A DNA stretch of 64,000 nt from Hydractinia symbiolongicarpus (lineage: Eukaryota > Cnidaria > Hydrozoa > Anthoathecata > Hydractiniidae). The DNA is taken from positions 8,431,001 through 8,495,000 of the forward strand of contig NC_079875.1 in the NCBI RefSeq assembly GCF_029227915.1. Direction: 5' to 3'. Positions within the stretch are counted from its first letter, which is position 1; each line of letters opens with the position of its first letter. Below, in pieces: positions 12,101 to 21,622 of the stretch. Below the pieces are notes generated by a model that saw nothing but the letters and a program-made list of their open reading frames with translations, ran no database searches and was not told where the DNA came from. The position numbers and the translations under genes were made by a program.

Positions 12101-15100
12101 CTTCCATCACGTGGAAGTTACAAACGCTGGTATTAGTGGTAACAGAGTTAAAGACATTAGATTAAGATTACGTAAGCAGTTAAAGACGAAACCATACAAG
12201 TTGGTTTTAATATTAGCAGGAACAAACGATTACATTTACATTGTGAAGAAAATAAAACGTAATGTGGCTGACTTTAAACATTTTACTCATTCAGTAAAGC
12301 AAATTGCTAATAATATTGAAGAGCTTCACAGTATTTGTCATAAGGAGAGAATCAGAACCGCCGTTATAACCATACCGCCAATACAACTTGAACATCAAGC
12401 ACGTATATTTACTCGTTACAGAAGCTTTATAAACAGCTTGCTAAAACAATATGCTGAATCACATCGTAATGTGACTGTGTTTATCGATCTAGCTGCTAGT
12501 ATTGAAAAGCAAAGCAGTGGTGAGAATGAAATGAAATTATGGGATGATAACGTACATTTTACACCAGAAGGTTACGACAAAATGGCTGATATTATTTACG
12601 ATGCACTAAAAGATTATTTGTAGTGATGGCTTATTATTGTGTAGATGTGTTTACGCGAAATAATTTCTGCCCATGCGCGCATTCCCCTAATCAACCCTGC
12701 TTTAATAATTTATACCTTGTGTTTACTGCGATTAGCATATTGGACGAACGTTCTCGTTATTATGCGAAATTTATTTGAAATACCAACGTGTAAGCAAATA
12801 TAGTGAGAAAATTCCATTTAGAATGGTTTTTACACACAAAAAGTATGCTGAATTTTGGCTGGAATAAAAAGGCTGTTTTGCCAAGAATCCGCTGAATTAA
12901 AGATTAAGTTTTTTTAACATCCGTCAAATTTCTTCAAAAATTTCATAATTTTTATGAAATAGTTGTTCATATTAGTATTTGGCCGACTTTCTTTTCACGT
13001 AAGTACATGGTTCTTGTTGCAAAAAACAATGCTGTTGTCTGACTCAAAAAGAAAAAATCAGTTTTTTTGTTTTTTTAAAACAAGCTTTTATCATCCACCA
13101 AAAAAAATTTCTGCCACTATTACTTAATTTTTACATTCTTTTAAATTAAAGTTTTTTATCATCAGCAAATCTACTTTCTACCAATTTTTTTCCTTTAAAT
13201 ATATTAAAAATTTCAAATAAAGGAATAGAGAAGAAAAAACGCGTCATAATTACCTGCATTTTGTGAATTTTTAGATGGAAATAAACTGCTAGTCATTTGA
13301 CCTTTTAAGAAATGCACTGATGCGATGGTATTTGATCTAAAGAAAACATTGTGAAGTTTACACTATATGCGACCTTTCAAACTTTTAGTGGAGTTTTTTT
13401 TAAAAAAAAACGTGTTCTTTTCCCGCTTTCACCTTACATTCATATAAAATGGGCGATTGCATTTATTGAATCACAAAAGAGTGATGGATGGATAAATTTG
13501 TCGAATTTGACAAAATGGATCGCGTATCGCCCATTAAGAGGTATGGCATTGTAGATATCGGTTAAATTCGTGTTTTGTTTTTATTGTAGATCAGATCGCA
13601 TAATAAATGAATTATGCTTGTGAAATAATTGTGTTGTCATAGCCATATTCTCTTTTTTTAAGAAGGGAGTACAGAGGTCAAGATTCAGTTTAAATGAAAG
13701 AGTATGATCAGACGATAAAAAAAGGGGTTTATATTTATATTCTATTGGTAAATAAAACATTTTAAAATTTTAATGGTAAAGACGCTGTGTCACACTTTAC
13801 TCATAACTATTATGTTGAGCCAAAAAAGCTAAAAGGTTTCTGAAGAACTTCCATATGTTGACCCTAAGTATATTCAAAATGATATTGTACATATAACTGT
13901 AAGACGATGTAAAGACGCAGCATGTCACCTAGCTTCAATGTGATCTCTGCATATGAATTCGTTGAAACTAAGCTAATTAAACGCATCAATTAAGTTAAAC
14001 AGACATTGGACTCAAAAATAGGGATAGAAATTTTTAATTTCCTTTTATTTGATACATTAATTTTTAAAAATTATTACCTTTTTTAACAAAAATTTGAAAA
14101 ACAAAAAAATAAGAGAGTCTAAATTAAGGAATAGGAGCTTTTAAGGAGTCTGTTTCTGAGAAATCAGGAACAAATTAATTACCTCTTTGTAATATCAATG
14201 TCTTCTTTTATTTGTGATTTATATTGAAACTCCGAACAAATGTGCTCAAAAAAAGTTGATGTCAACAAATGATGTGAACCAGAACCAATGACATTCGAAT
14301 CAATATCCACATTCTTTAAGATAGCAGATATACTTGTTGACGAGCAAGGTTTGAGCAATGGTGGATTTACTCGCAACACGTGCTGTACCTTTGTGAATGA
14401 TCTCTTTACTGCTGACTCAGATACCTAAAATTACCAAGCATTGCAATAATAAAAAGTGTTCATGACATTGCAACATGCAATCCTTCGGAAGTCACCTACA
14501 TATGAGTAATTATACATGAACTTTTTTAGTTTTTAGAGCGTGTCTTACACATTAATCACTTGAGTGATAACATTAAAGCTTTAGTTTGACACTGCTTCAA
14601 CTTAAATATTCCTCACATATTGTCTATTAAAGTTTTTGAGCAGGTTTTCAAGGTTCTTTTCATCAATTTAAGCTCTTTTTTTTAGGTTGTATTTCCTTTT
14701 TCTGCTATATTTTAATGTTTCTATAGGCACACAGATAAAAAGAAAATTCCTGAGCATAATAAACGCAAAGGCAAAAAATACAAAAAATAGCATTGTTAAA
14801 CATTCCAATTAATTGAAAGGAGATTATTAAATACAGCTGTAAACAAGGAGTTATGACAAAATGTATTATATATAGTTACACACAATTGTTTTTGGAAACA
14901 TTTATTGTAAGGTTTAATACCCGGAAATTGATGGATGTTTCAGACTGCAGAGTTTTCAAGGCGCAACCGACACCCTGATTTTCTCACTGTACAAATACTG
15001 AGATACAGCTCTTAAGCTTTTCTGAAGTCAACAGAACGAAGAAAAAAAGAAGTTCATTTCTATATGCAGGGGAAACACTCTGTATCTGTTCACTGCATCC

Positions 15101-18100
15101 ATACACATATGGAAATTGGGGCTATATTAAGTACAGGTTCTTTATTCAAGGCAAAGCAATGGTAACCTTTTTCTAAAATCCCTAGAATATAAGTGTAACT
15201 TTTATAATGCCATGATTCTCTCTCAAACTTATCAAGTTTCTTTTCCTGATATTAGAATAAATCTTAAAAATAATAAATCATGACTTGAAATCTTCACTTC
15301 AGTTGTTGGCACAAATTTCACCAAGTACAACTTACCTTAAAGCTTACCTTAAAAAACTAAGCTGGATACATAGTAAAGAGCCTTAAAATTTTTGAATTTA
15401 AATTTTAGTTAATTAAACATGGTTTCAGGTAATTAAAATAAATGAGGTGCTATATTAATATTGTTTATCAAAGTAGTGGTGACAGAAATATGTTTTTTAC
15501 CTATTCAGCTTGACATTTTGAAAATATTCACATAAATATTAATATATTTAGTTATCCGGATTATCATTCATACTAGCAATTGTTTCTTAGCATCTACCTA
15601 TGATGTCATCATTCCGCATAATTAGCCAGACAAAAGGGTAGACAGAACAATAGACAACTTTTAAAGCTCTTTGGAATGAAGCCAACTTGTTTATTCAAGG
15701 GAGGTAAGCTTTGAAGTAAGTTATACAGATAACACTGTATTTTTCTTTTAAATAAAGTAAAGTTATATCAGCTAGTAACAACTAGTTGATATTTTTGTAA
15801 ATACTTGAAGTTCCATTCCAATGTTCACTGATTATATATGGTAACCTTAACTAACATAAGGTAGCTAAATCTAACATAGAGTAGCTAAAACAGACATAAA
15901 GTAGCTAAAACTAACCACCTGCAAATCTTCATGCATATTTCTGTTTTCATCATCGTTACCTACATCTGCAGTAGGACTTTCTGTTGGTGTTTCCATATTA
16001 TCCATGTTATTCATCCACTCTTCATATGGAAGCTTATAAACATCCAACCACTGCTTGGAAAAGTCTGAACATATTAATAAAATAATGCTGCTATTCTAAT
16101 CAATAAGCAAATAACATAAACATCCACATAATATCAAAAGAACATCTTGTTTAAACAATTAGTGTGGCATATGGGTTTTGACACCCATCATTACAATTTG
16201 ATGAGATTCAGTACAAGGTAGATTTTATGGTACAATCATACCCAAATTTTTAACTCCTAACACCCCACGATAATGAAAATATAGACACTAGGTCCCAGTC
16301 GTTTTTACGAATTGATTTTTCAATGCTGCAACTTTTTTTAAAGTTGCACCCAATTGTTGTTTACTATAAAGAAAACAAGAAAATAAAAAAGCTATTCTTT
16401 GTGCTTACGTATCAAATGGTTTATTTTTGTTAATTTGACTTTATGCACAAAGTAATAACAGAAACCTTTAAATGGTCTTTTTTGCTATGAGTCATGGTAA
16501 AAAAGTAAACTTAAAAGTTTAGTTGCCAAAACAAGTTTACAAAAACCAGCTGACAAGTTTTAAAAGAAAGTATTTATATGTAAGAACAGTCCCTAGTATT
16601 CATGGATTTGTGCCATTTAAGCTAATTTTTTAGCTCACTGATGTTGAAAAGAATTTAATAATTCAAAATCTGCTAACTTTTTCTATATTATTTCGTTTAT
16701 ACTGTCCGTAGCTTTAACTGCAAGTTAAAAGAAAGTATCATGCTATACTTAGCTTTTTTTATTATATATGTTTCAATATTTTTTGAGAAAATAAAAACAA
16801 CTTTAGAGTGTTAGAATATTCAAAATCAAATCAACTTATATTTGCATTAGAAAACATCTCAATTAGGGAGTTTAATAAACATCCATATAAGGTTTTAACA
16901 TGTTTTAACCTTGTCCACATTGATTTTTTTATGACAATCGGGATATCTCATTTGGAAAAAATATTAAGATATATGTTTAAAAAATGCTTATTTCACATTG
17001 ATGACTTTGCTCAATTGGATTTTGATGCCATATTTGGATTCCTCACACACCCAAGTTGTAGAACCAAATTGAGTTAGGACATATATTTCTAACTAATTAA
17101 AGGTAAGAGGCTTTTCATCATAAAAATGTTGCAGCATTAAAACAATATTCCTAAAAGGGACTGAAACCTGTTATAACTCTGTAATAGTGGAGAGTTAGAA
17201 GCTAAAAAAATGGAACATATGATCATAAAGTAAATTCTAGCTTCTGTACAAAATTTCATTTAATTTAAACCGGGATATAATCAGACTCTAGTGATTTCAG
17301 ATGGAATAACTTTTATACCCAGATAAATTTGAAAATACCACATATATACTACTATCATGACAATAATACATGGGACATTTGATTTGGAAATGACTTTAAT
17401 TTAAAATCAACTTGTCCTATACTTTCTGAACATCAAAAATTATGTCCATGAGTTTTTCGTATGCGCCAAGCCTAAAGTAAATGAAATTTCACAAATATTT
17501 TGATGACATTGTCAATTTTATGATGCCATCATTAGTTTTTCTAATACTTTTCTGAACTCTTCAGACAAATGTTGAGGACAAAGATAAGAGCAAAAAGTAA
17601 CAAAAATTAAAATACACACAGAAAAGTTAAAGAAATCATTTTTTATACATTAAAAACTAGTATAAAAAAAAAAAAAAAAAATAGAATGAAAGAAAAATTG
17701 CTATGATAAAGATAATTTTAGTTATCCATGCCAGGTTCTGAAGTTGCTCTGGAGAAAATCATTGTTTCTGCTTTAGATTTACTAAGAAAAAGTTCTGTAA
17801 ATACCTTTTTAACCATCCCTAAATAATAATTCTTACCATCCCAGTTGATTGCAAGGTATAAGTTGTCTTCAGACAAATTAATCATTTTTGCACATATCTT
17901 TTCTTGCTGAGCCTAAAACGGTTAGAACAATAATAAAACCATAATAAAAAGCGATCTGTTGTGTTGTAAAGTCAAAATTTCGATTGTTCAGTGCATGTGA
18001 AACTTTTTGAACTTACTTACCATGTATATATATATATATTATTACATATCTTAATTTAAACACAGAAAAGCCATATATATTTATACTCTCTCCATTCTGA

Positions 18101-19895
18101 TTAAAAAATTATTGTTCTTACTCTCACTTCAATATGCTGCATCAAAAATATTGTGTCTTCTTTCAAACCGAAAATCTTCACTTGACCTGTGATATAAAAC
18201 AACCCAATAAAAACAATGAGAAATAACGTTACATATATATAGGAACAATGAGTGATAATATACAAACACCAGTCCTCATCTTTTAAGGTGTGCGATCACA
18301 CCCTCACACCTCCACACGCTCCTGCAACAATGGAGCAGCGTCTTCAATCAAGCACAAAAAACACTTTAGTCACTTCAATAATGCGCACCTGAAATGTCTT
18401 TTGTATAAAGTAATTATTTACTAATAATCAAAGAAAAAAATGACTAAGTTCGGAATTTGAATGAAAAACATGCGCATTATGTTTCGAGATGAATTCAATA
18501 GGTTAGGGCATCATTAGGTTGTGTATCGCAGAAGTCGCTGGTGGCATGCTTCGAAAATGCTTGTCGCTGGCCCAGCTTAACATGAAGCAAAACTGTACAG
18601 GAGTCTCAATTGCTAGAGTCTTCGCAGAACATCTCTTCTCACAAAACCGAGGGCAGGGCTGACTTATTGCCTGCTGTGTCGTGTGGGACATGTTTTTAAT
18701 ATGATATACAATTTTTTCGATTATTATTAATAAATGTATTTGATTTCTCTTTCCCCTTTTAAAAAGACTTTTTAAACTTTATTCAACATGTTTTTTCTTT
18801 GGTATTACATCACGAGAACATTCATCCGAAAGCTGTATTAAGGTACAAGACACCAAACCTCTCCCATGTTCTGGTTCTATTTAACTTGCATGGGTGCACA
18901 CTCTTCTTGCAGTATTCTCTGTGACGATGAAGGTGGGACTGACTTGTGGCATGGTTCCAAATGGTCTTCCGTCTTTCGTTCGAGCGTAATTCACCAGCCG
19001 AGCATAAGAGTGTCAGCATGATAATGCCAACCGTTTTTGCCTACGCAACTACTGTATCTTTGTAATTTTGGCAATTACGTCGGCAGTGCCGAATGCCGAC
19101 GCTAATTATAAGGGCTGATCATTGATACAAAGTTTTGATACGAATTATATGAATTACATATGGAAATTTTGAGACGGTCTTTTATTAAAGATGCAAATAC
19201 ATTCAATTACTCAGTAGGCCTACGAGACGACCACACTTTAATATGTGTTATCACGCACCTCAAATTATGAAAACTGAATAACCACTCTCCTCAATTAAGG
19301 CAAGACGCGTGAAATTCATCACGCACCTACGACAATCGAGGCGAGTGAAGTATCACTTGACTGCTAAAATTCATATATGACCAGGACTGAACACATCAAT
19401 AAATATAAACTTACCTTGATAATCCTTTGTCACAATAACAACTATATCATCTGCATTGGTAACAACATGTATATCCTCCACAAAGTTTTCCTCTTTATTT
19501 GTATCATCAATATAATTATAAGACGTGATCTTATTTAGCTTTGGCAGTTCATAAACAATAAGCTGATGCTTTACACCAACAAATAAATAACAATCACAAG
19601 CAACAGAGCACTTAAATTGGTCGTGAAGAAGTAATTCCTCTTCATATATCACCTTGTTTAATTTCACTTCTGTTGACTGAATGTATTGTCTTTGTTTCTC
19701 ATTGTGTTCTATACAAATCCAAGCCTGCTCAAAAATCTCCCAAACAAGTTTATCAATTCGTCTAAAGGGTTGTGGCAGCACATCATGCAGTTTATCAACG
19801 TTATCTAAAAACGTATCTTCTATCCATTCATCTCCTAGCAAAGATGGTGATATAGGTTCGTATCGATTAAAACCTGGTTTCTTGACCACAGACAT
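84..19895 (-). CDS. WDR93: WDR93-like WD-repeat protein, 10 exons, C-terminus beyond window
   Basis: Minus-strand gene. Coding exons, 5' to 3': 19895-19415, 18186-18122, 17912-17837, 16064-15919, 14424-14183, 13288-13254, 11242-11165, 10034-9903, 1250-1073 and 144-84. All have AG/GT borders and the reading phase is compatible at every junction (1494 nt, 498 codons). Start: first in-frame ATG, encoding MSVVKKPGF. The N-terminal motif LPQPFRRIDKLVWEIFEQAW, the segment QWLDVYKLPYEEW (exon 4) and the beta-propeller-like pieces ILVWWKDSNQLYMY and LIAVALVNNCISVWNR recall animal WDR93 from memory of the family; no search was run. Human WDR93 is about 690 residues, so roughly 190 residues should lie left of base 84. 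WDR93 is a WD-repeat protein usually linked to ciliated cells; its molecular role is not shown by this sequence. Exon 6 (35 nt) is the weakest. Introns 6 and 8 contain opposite-strand genes. Confidence 0.68.
1073..1250 (-). CDS. WDR93: WDR93-like gene, exon 9
   Basis: 178-nt exon, acceptor TTTTATTGCAG/GA and donor GATGACAG/GTTGG. Joined in phase to exon 8 it gives V-G-Q-P-L-K-V, then QNRLTYATKHGKLVQM, as expected for the blade after W-N-R-Y. Intron 8 before it is about 8.65 kb. It could instead belong to a neighbouring minus-strand gene; the phase and motif fit make WDR93 more likely. Confidence 0.55.
1619..1866. repeat. dispersed CCCGTGG-hairpin repeat, two units
   Basis: Two adjoining copies of a repeat that also occurs near 3270, 3978, 30340, 32400 and 35490-35715. 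The hallmark is the near-palindrome CCCGTGGAAAAATCCACGGG next to an ACTAGTC end; the other end is rich in ACAGACAGACGGA and finishes near TATTATATAGA. No coding capacity. Probably a non-autonomous mobile element. Confidence 0.6.
1970..2850 (+). pseudogene. LINE 3' fragment (reverse transcriptase C-terminus and tail)
   Basis: Frame pieces read NYKYLGIVIDG, a frameshift, then KALGRLRLLRSMMTSQAAKTVYQSMV, the usual region behind the catalytic part of a LINE reverse transcriptase. The segment is broken by stops and ends after a CCTGTATAAATATG motif with a simple AATAAATC-type tail near 2820-2850, typical of CR1/L2-like LINE 3' ends. 5' truncated and inactive. Confidence 0.55.
3270..3976. repeat. 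dispersed CCCGTGG repeat, long copy 1
   Basis: Starts with ACTAGTCAATAAAGCCCGTG and ends in GTTACAAACAGACACAG with TATTACTATA. It carries internal near-duplicates (GCTGATCAAGAAAATGTAT about every 170 bp) and many GACGTCA motifs. No coding capacity. Confidence 0.6.
3978..4515. repeat. dispersed CCCGTGG repeat, long copy 2
   Basis: Directly follows copy 1 in the same orientation, starting ACTAGTCGATAAAGCCCGTG and ending GTTACAGACACACGGAAC with TATTATATAGATGA. It is a shorter version of the preceding unit with the same internal GCTGATCAAGAAAATGTAT modules. Confidence 0.6.
4770..5610 (-). mobile_element. PIF/Harbinger-type DNA transposon remnant
   Basis: The minus strand between about 5250 and 4974 reads EERLVLTLRFLATGES, FQFRISLNSVSYLIKGCC and later SSEKEWLESSQNFE, matching the N-terminal part of HARBI1-like (DDE_Tnp_4) transposases from family knowledge. 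The catalytic DDE part is missing. CCAACATG/CATGTTGG motifs recur at both flanks, and a 31-bp unit (CATCCAACATGC...) is repeated twice plus a partial at about 5494-5565. Non-functional internal-deletion copy. Confidence 0.6.
5611..6058. other. non-coding stretch
   Basis: AT-rich sequence inside the large WDR93-like intron, between the Harbinger remnant and the promoter of the next plus-strand gene. No gene or clear repeat seen. Confidence 0.5.
6060..6068 (+). promoter_or_regulatory. TATA box of the small CaaX-tailed gene
   Basis: GTATATAAAC just before a short untranslated first exon that ends at CAG/GTAAGA (donor at 6114). Confidence 0.45.
6291..6710 (+). CDS. hypothetical protein with CaaX-like C-terminus
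   Basis: Not a family I recognise. The open frame covers 6207-6710 (167 codons), but its first in-frame ATG is at 6291, giving 139 residues from MAFSVSNASDPYND. An upstream exon ends at 6113 (CAG/GTAAGA) and the acceptor TTGATCTTTAG ends at 6203. The exon-1 frame carries a stop, so exon 1 is untranslated and has a tiny uORF (MSVTT). A run of about 12 A at 6243-6254 separates the frame from an ATG in another frame at 6217, so a length error there could hide a longer N-terminus. The protein is soluble, rich in aromatics, and ends in WCNIL: Cys-aliphatic-aliphatic-Leu fits a geranylgeranylation signal. AATAAA at 6725-6730 closes the gene. It lies antisense within WDR93-like intron 8. Confidence 0.6.
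   Translation: MAFSVSNASDPYNDYMAGMCILRYKGSEDFYLNGHHIQSGFILIKSTSNIQNVQCDKGQVHGKLFKWLFNMDPEGCTDVDGYGFSIVDGVWKYKSWTLNDRMQYGEVPLHVQTHIRNAVQSYWKTQKTQDESTTWCNIL
6884..7264 (+). pseudogene. Penelope-like element remnant, GIY-YIG endonuclease part
   Basis: About 110 codons read RHFKVRMCEHLGISALTGKR, then SGVLEHLMFCYYSPASFHNF and LTLMESLLIERDRPILNNTV. This spacing (R-x-x-EHL, EH-x-x-x-C, ESLLI-x-RD-x-P-x-LN) is that of the C-terminal GIY-YIG-type region of Penelope-like retroelements. There is no ATG at a sensible place, and the reverse transcriptase part is absent. A 5'-truncated dead copy. Confidence 0.6.
7741..7965. repeat. 84-bp imperfect tandem repeat
   Basis: The string CAGGTAAACCATGTTG, with variants, recurs at 7763, 7847 and 7931, spaced exactly 84 bp, with GTTTGATTTCCGAGAAAGTT and CAGTGGGCTGAG in each full unit. 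About 2.6 copies, no coding capacity. Confidence 0.7.
8187..8590. mobile_element. MITE with long terminal inverted repeats and TAA flanks
   Basis: Ends are inverted copies: GGCCACCATCAAAAATATAT on the left and the complement of TTTTTGATGACGGCC on the right, with about 33 of 36 bp matching. The element is 404 bp and is flanked by TAA on both sides (8184-8186 and 8591-8593). The 3-bp TWA duplication and G-rich ends suggest a PIF/Harbinger-derived non-autonomous element. Confidence 0.65.
8600..9900. other. intronic non-coding stretch
   Basis: Part of WDR93-like intron 8. At 9690-9775 there is a short piece of the dispersed ACAGACA-ended repeat (AGCAGCTACCATTTTGC...). No other gene or repeat recognised. 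Confidence 0.5.
9903..10034 (-). CDS. WDR93: WDR93-like gene, exon 8
   Basis: 132-nt exon after a long polypyrimidine tract (T-run then TAG), donor TATGTAG/GTATGT, phase 1 to phase 1. It encodes SSVNSQTDLIAVALVNNCIS followed by VWNRYV, a WD-like strand ending in W-N. An alternative donor 3 nt upstream (TAT/GTAGGT) is possible. Confidence 0.65.
10280..11076. mobile_element. TTAA-flanked non-autonomous DNA element
   Basis: The 797-bp element begins GGTGGCAGTAACCCTTTT and ends with its reverse complement (18-bp perfect inverted ends). It is flanked on both sides by TTAA (10276-10279 and 11077-11080). A TTAA target is the hallmark of piggyBac-type insertion, although the GGTGGC end is not the usual CCC start. 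No coding capacity. It fills most of WDR93-like intron 7. Confidence 0.7.
11165..11242 (-). CDS. WDR93: WDR93-like gene, exon 7
   Basis: 78-nt exon between GGATTTAG and AAAG/GTAACA, phase 1 to phase 1. It encodes a blade with VWWKDSNQLYMYPLKASK, which resembles the W-x-x-S-x-x-L-x-x-Y strand expected at this point of WDR93. It lies directly beside the TTAA-flanked element that fills intron 7. Confidence 0.6.
11603..11670 (-). repeat. tRNA-derived SINE head
   Basis: The minus strand reads GGATCGATAGCGCAGTCGAT, containing a good RNA polymerase III A box (TAGCGCAGTCG at 11658-11648), then a degraded B box (GGGCTTAAGTTCC at 11615-11603). The spacing is that of a tRNA, but the T-loop is mutated and no clean clover-leaf forms. 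A SINE remnant rather than a working tRNA gene. Confidence 0.5.
11841..12623 (+). CDS. SGNH/GDSL hydrolase, single exon, N-terminal membrane anchor
   Basis: Predicted esterase/lipase of the SGNH superfamily, 260 residues with the first ATG. ATG codons at 11853 and 11871 are alternatives; the third puts the anchor right at the N-terminus. Residues 15-30 form a hydrophobic signal-anchor. Catalytic blocks are complete: GDSLTEG (57-63, nucleophile Ser59), Gly100 in NAGISGNRV, GTND (127-130, Asn129 oxyanion) and D236-N-V-H239 before FTPEGY, giving the Ser-Asp-His set. The substrate cannot be told; ester bonds of lipids or acetylated sugars are usual. The frame has no intron and sits antisense in WDR93-like intron 6, which suggests a retrocopy or acquired gene, although codon use is as AT-rich as its surroundings. 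AATAAA lies at 12863-12868. Confidence 0.85.
   Translation: MVVGMLKLNAMDKKYILLFFILIFVIYTYQNFDKLSQNLIGMNTIKSSNIYAILAIGDSLTEGLYSWPKSKKFHPYTTRLQTLLSKTFHHVEVTNAGISGNRVKDIRLRLRKQLKTKPYKLVLILAGTNDYIYIVKKIKRNVADFKHFTHSVKQIANNIEELHSICHKERIRTAVITIPPIQLEHQARIFTRYRSFINSLLKQYAESHRNVTVFIDLAASIEKQSSGENEMKLWDDNVHFTPEGYDKMADIIYDALKDYL
12640..13253. other. intronic non-coding stretch
   Basis: AT-rich sequence with long T runs following the SGNH hydrolase, still in WDR93-like intron 6. It includes the probable 3' UTR of the hydrolase; nothing else seen. Confidence 0.5.
14183..14424 (-). CDS. WDR93: WDR93-like gene, exon 5
   Basis: Acceptor TTTTAG/GTATCTG and donor AAGAG/GTAATT give 80 codons plus 2 nt, with HVLRVNPPLLKPC near the middle. 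Reading through the donor gives an immediate TAA at 14179-14181, and an AATAAA lies further down near 14045. A short isoform of 337 residues ending here is therefore possible, but the downstream exons argue for splicing onward. Confidence 0.65.
15851..15910. repeat. 20-bp tandem repeat, three units, at a splice donor
   Basis: Three 20-bp units of the type CTAACATAGAGTAGCTAAAA lie end to end. The array starts only about 8 bp inside intron 4 from the exon-4 donor (CAG/GTGGTT) of the WDR93-like gene. Confidence 0.7.
16070..17836. other. WDR93-like intron 3, no recognised content
   Basis: AT-rich intron. An 89-codon plus-strand frame near 16808-17077 lacks an ATG start, family resemblance or splice context and is treated as chance. 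Confidence 0.4.
18200..19400. other. WDR93-like intron 1, GC-richer insert
   Basis: The stretch at about 18.28-19.35 kb is richer in GC than its surroundings and has repeated CGCACCT motifs near both ends (18.39, 19.25 and 19.32 kb), as expected of an old insertion. No coding match or clear terminal repeats found. Confidence 0.35.
19415..19895 (-). CDS. WDR93: WDR93-like gene, first coding exon
   Basis: Encodes 160 residues from MSVVKKPGF to VIVTKDYQ and ends in a strong donor (ATCAAG/GTAAGT). A TTG-initiated extension three codons upstream exists, but the ATG at 19895 is the sensible eukaryotic start. Acidic N-terminus, then an LPQPFRRIDKLV helix, then beta-strand-rich sequence with CDCYLFVGVKHQLIVYELP, typical of a propeller blade. 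Confidence 0.75.
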
Positions 19896-19939
19896 CTTAT
19901 ACAAAAATTATATGCTACTTGTATTTATGTGTTAAGCTA

Positions 19940-21610
19940 TAGAAAGATAATAAATAATGTTAAATGTTGAAAATGAGCATTTTCTGGTGTACTGGAATCG
20001 TGCTGTAACTTTTATTATGTGTAATTGATAAAAATGTAACCTAATTTGCATTTTCAGTTATATACTTATTTATTGTATATTGATACCGAAGAAAATTTAC
20101 GAAAAACATTTTTTCTTACTAAGTTAAAATACAATCCTGGGTGTTAATGGCCATTTGCAAACTTGTGAGATAAAAAAGTAACATGACTTAAGTCTACTTG
20201 CTTGTTGATTTTTATGAATAAAGAAAGGAAAATCAGCTGTTAGAATTGTCTACGTGTATCCTTATATGAGATATGCTTATGAATTTATTATATATATATA
20301 TTTCTTATGCATTAGTTATGTTACTCTTTCATCCCATTCAAATCTTCCAGTTTTACTCATTTAAAAAAATTTGGCAGCACAAGGATTAGAATTAAAAGAT
20401 GTTTTTACCTTTAATGACCAAAATTAATTTATTAAAAAACTTAACCCTGCATGTTACCTTTTAATCCCTAATTTGAATGAAATTAACCTAAAACAATTAT
20501 TACAATGTAGTTTTCCCATAAATTACTAATTAATTATGACTAACTATTAAGTTATAACTATACAAATTTGGAGTCCAAAAGTAACACACTCATAATATTG
20601 CCCTTGTTACTTTGTTTACACATATCTTTCCAGGAATAGTGTTACTTTTCTTGTCTGATGCTATTTTTAGCTTCGAATAACATCAAAGCAAGCAGTTTAA
20701 ATGTTATATAGGGCTACTAATCATCTTAAAACCACAAGAGGTATTTAATTAACAAAGTTACATTTTTGTCAATTTCTTGTGTACGTTAGATTTTGGAAGA
20801 AAAAAATATTGCATCAGATTTGTTACATGATTATCATGTTTTATACAAAGTTTCATGGAAATCAAGGAAATAATTTTTAAGTTATAGCTGAAAGATCAAA
20901 TTTGGCAATTTTTGAATGGTCACATCCTTGCCTATGTTTTTTGAACATGTCCATATACTAATATGGTTTTAAGTATTAAAGGGGCATGAAAGTGTTTATA
21001 TGTCAATAGCTTACATTGTAATTGTTTATCAAAGATTAGTTTATTTTAAGAAATTGATAGGGTGCATCAGGGAAACATAAATATTACAAATCAGCAGTTG
21101 CATTTTAGGTTATAGTTTATATATATATATTATTTTAATGCCACATCTTTTACGGTTAGTTTCCAGAGAATAGCATTTCTTTGATTATGTTTAATAACCG
21201 TCCATATTACATTTGAAAGTCTTAATTGTGTGATTCGCTTTTTTCTTGCTAACTTTCACTTTTTCCTGGCAACACTGGATGGCCATGGCATGATATCCTG
21301 AGCCTTGTCTAGGATGTACTATTATTACCGTTTACACTGGTATCACTCAGTCCATCAGTTTACAAGTGAACCGAATCACTGTCCTTCAAAATTGCGCTTT
21401 ACGTTTGATAACTTAGAACAATCGCAAACCAATATTATAAGGATTTAGGCATCCTTAATTTCACAGATATACTGTAAAACTGCAAAATGCTGTTTGTACT
21501 TGTGCATTTGGTTTGAAAAACATTAGGCATCAAAGTGTCCTATCAATGCCTTGTTGTCAGAATGCCTTACCTGAAATAAGACTTTTAGATCTCCCCTTGC
21601 AAGACTTAAA
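19940..21610. other. intergenic, nothing recognised
   Basis: AT-rich region upstream of the WDR93-like start codon, likely holding its promoter. No TATA or coding sequence is convincing; short TA runs occur at about 20290 and 21120. Confidence 0.5.
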
Positions 21611-21622
21611 TCTCTAATAAAG

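Noticed and set aside
11841-12623. Bacterial contamination as source of the SGNH hydrolase
   Set aside because: No Shine-Dalgarno, operon or composition change; it is embedded between eukaryotic exons and animal-type repeats in the same sequence.
13351-13554. 67-codon plus-strand frame near the SGNH hydrolase
   Set aside because: Starts at a non-ATG codon, runs through poly-A as lysines and shows no motif.
16808-17077. 89-codon plus-strand frame
   Set aside because: No ATG start, AT-driven composition and no family resemblance; it lies inside an intron of the opposite-strand gene.
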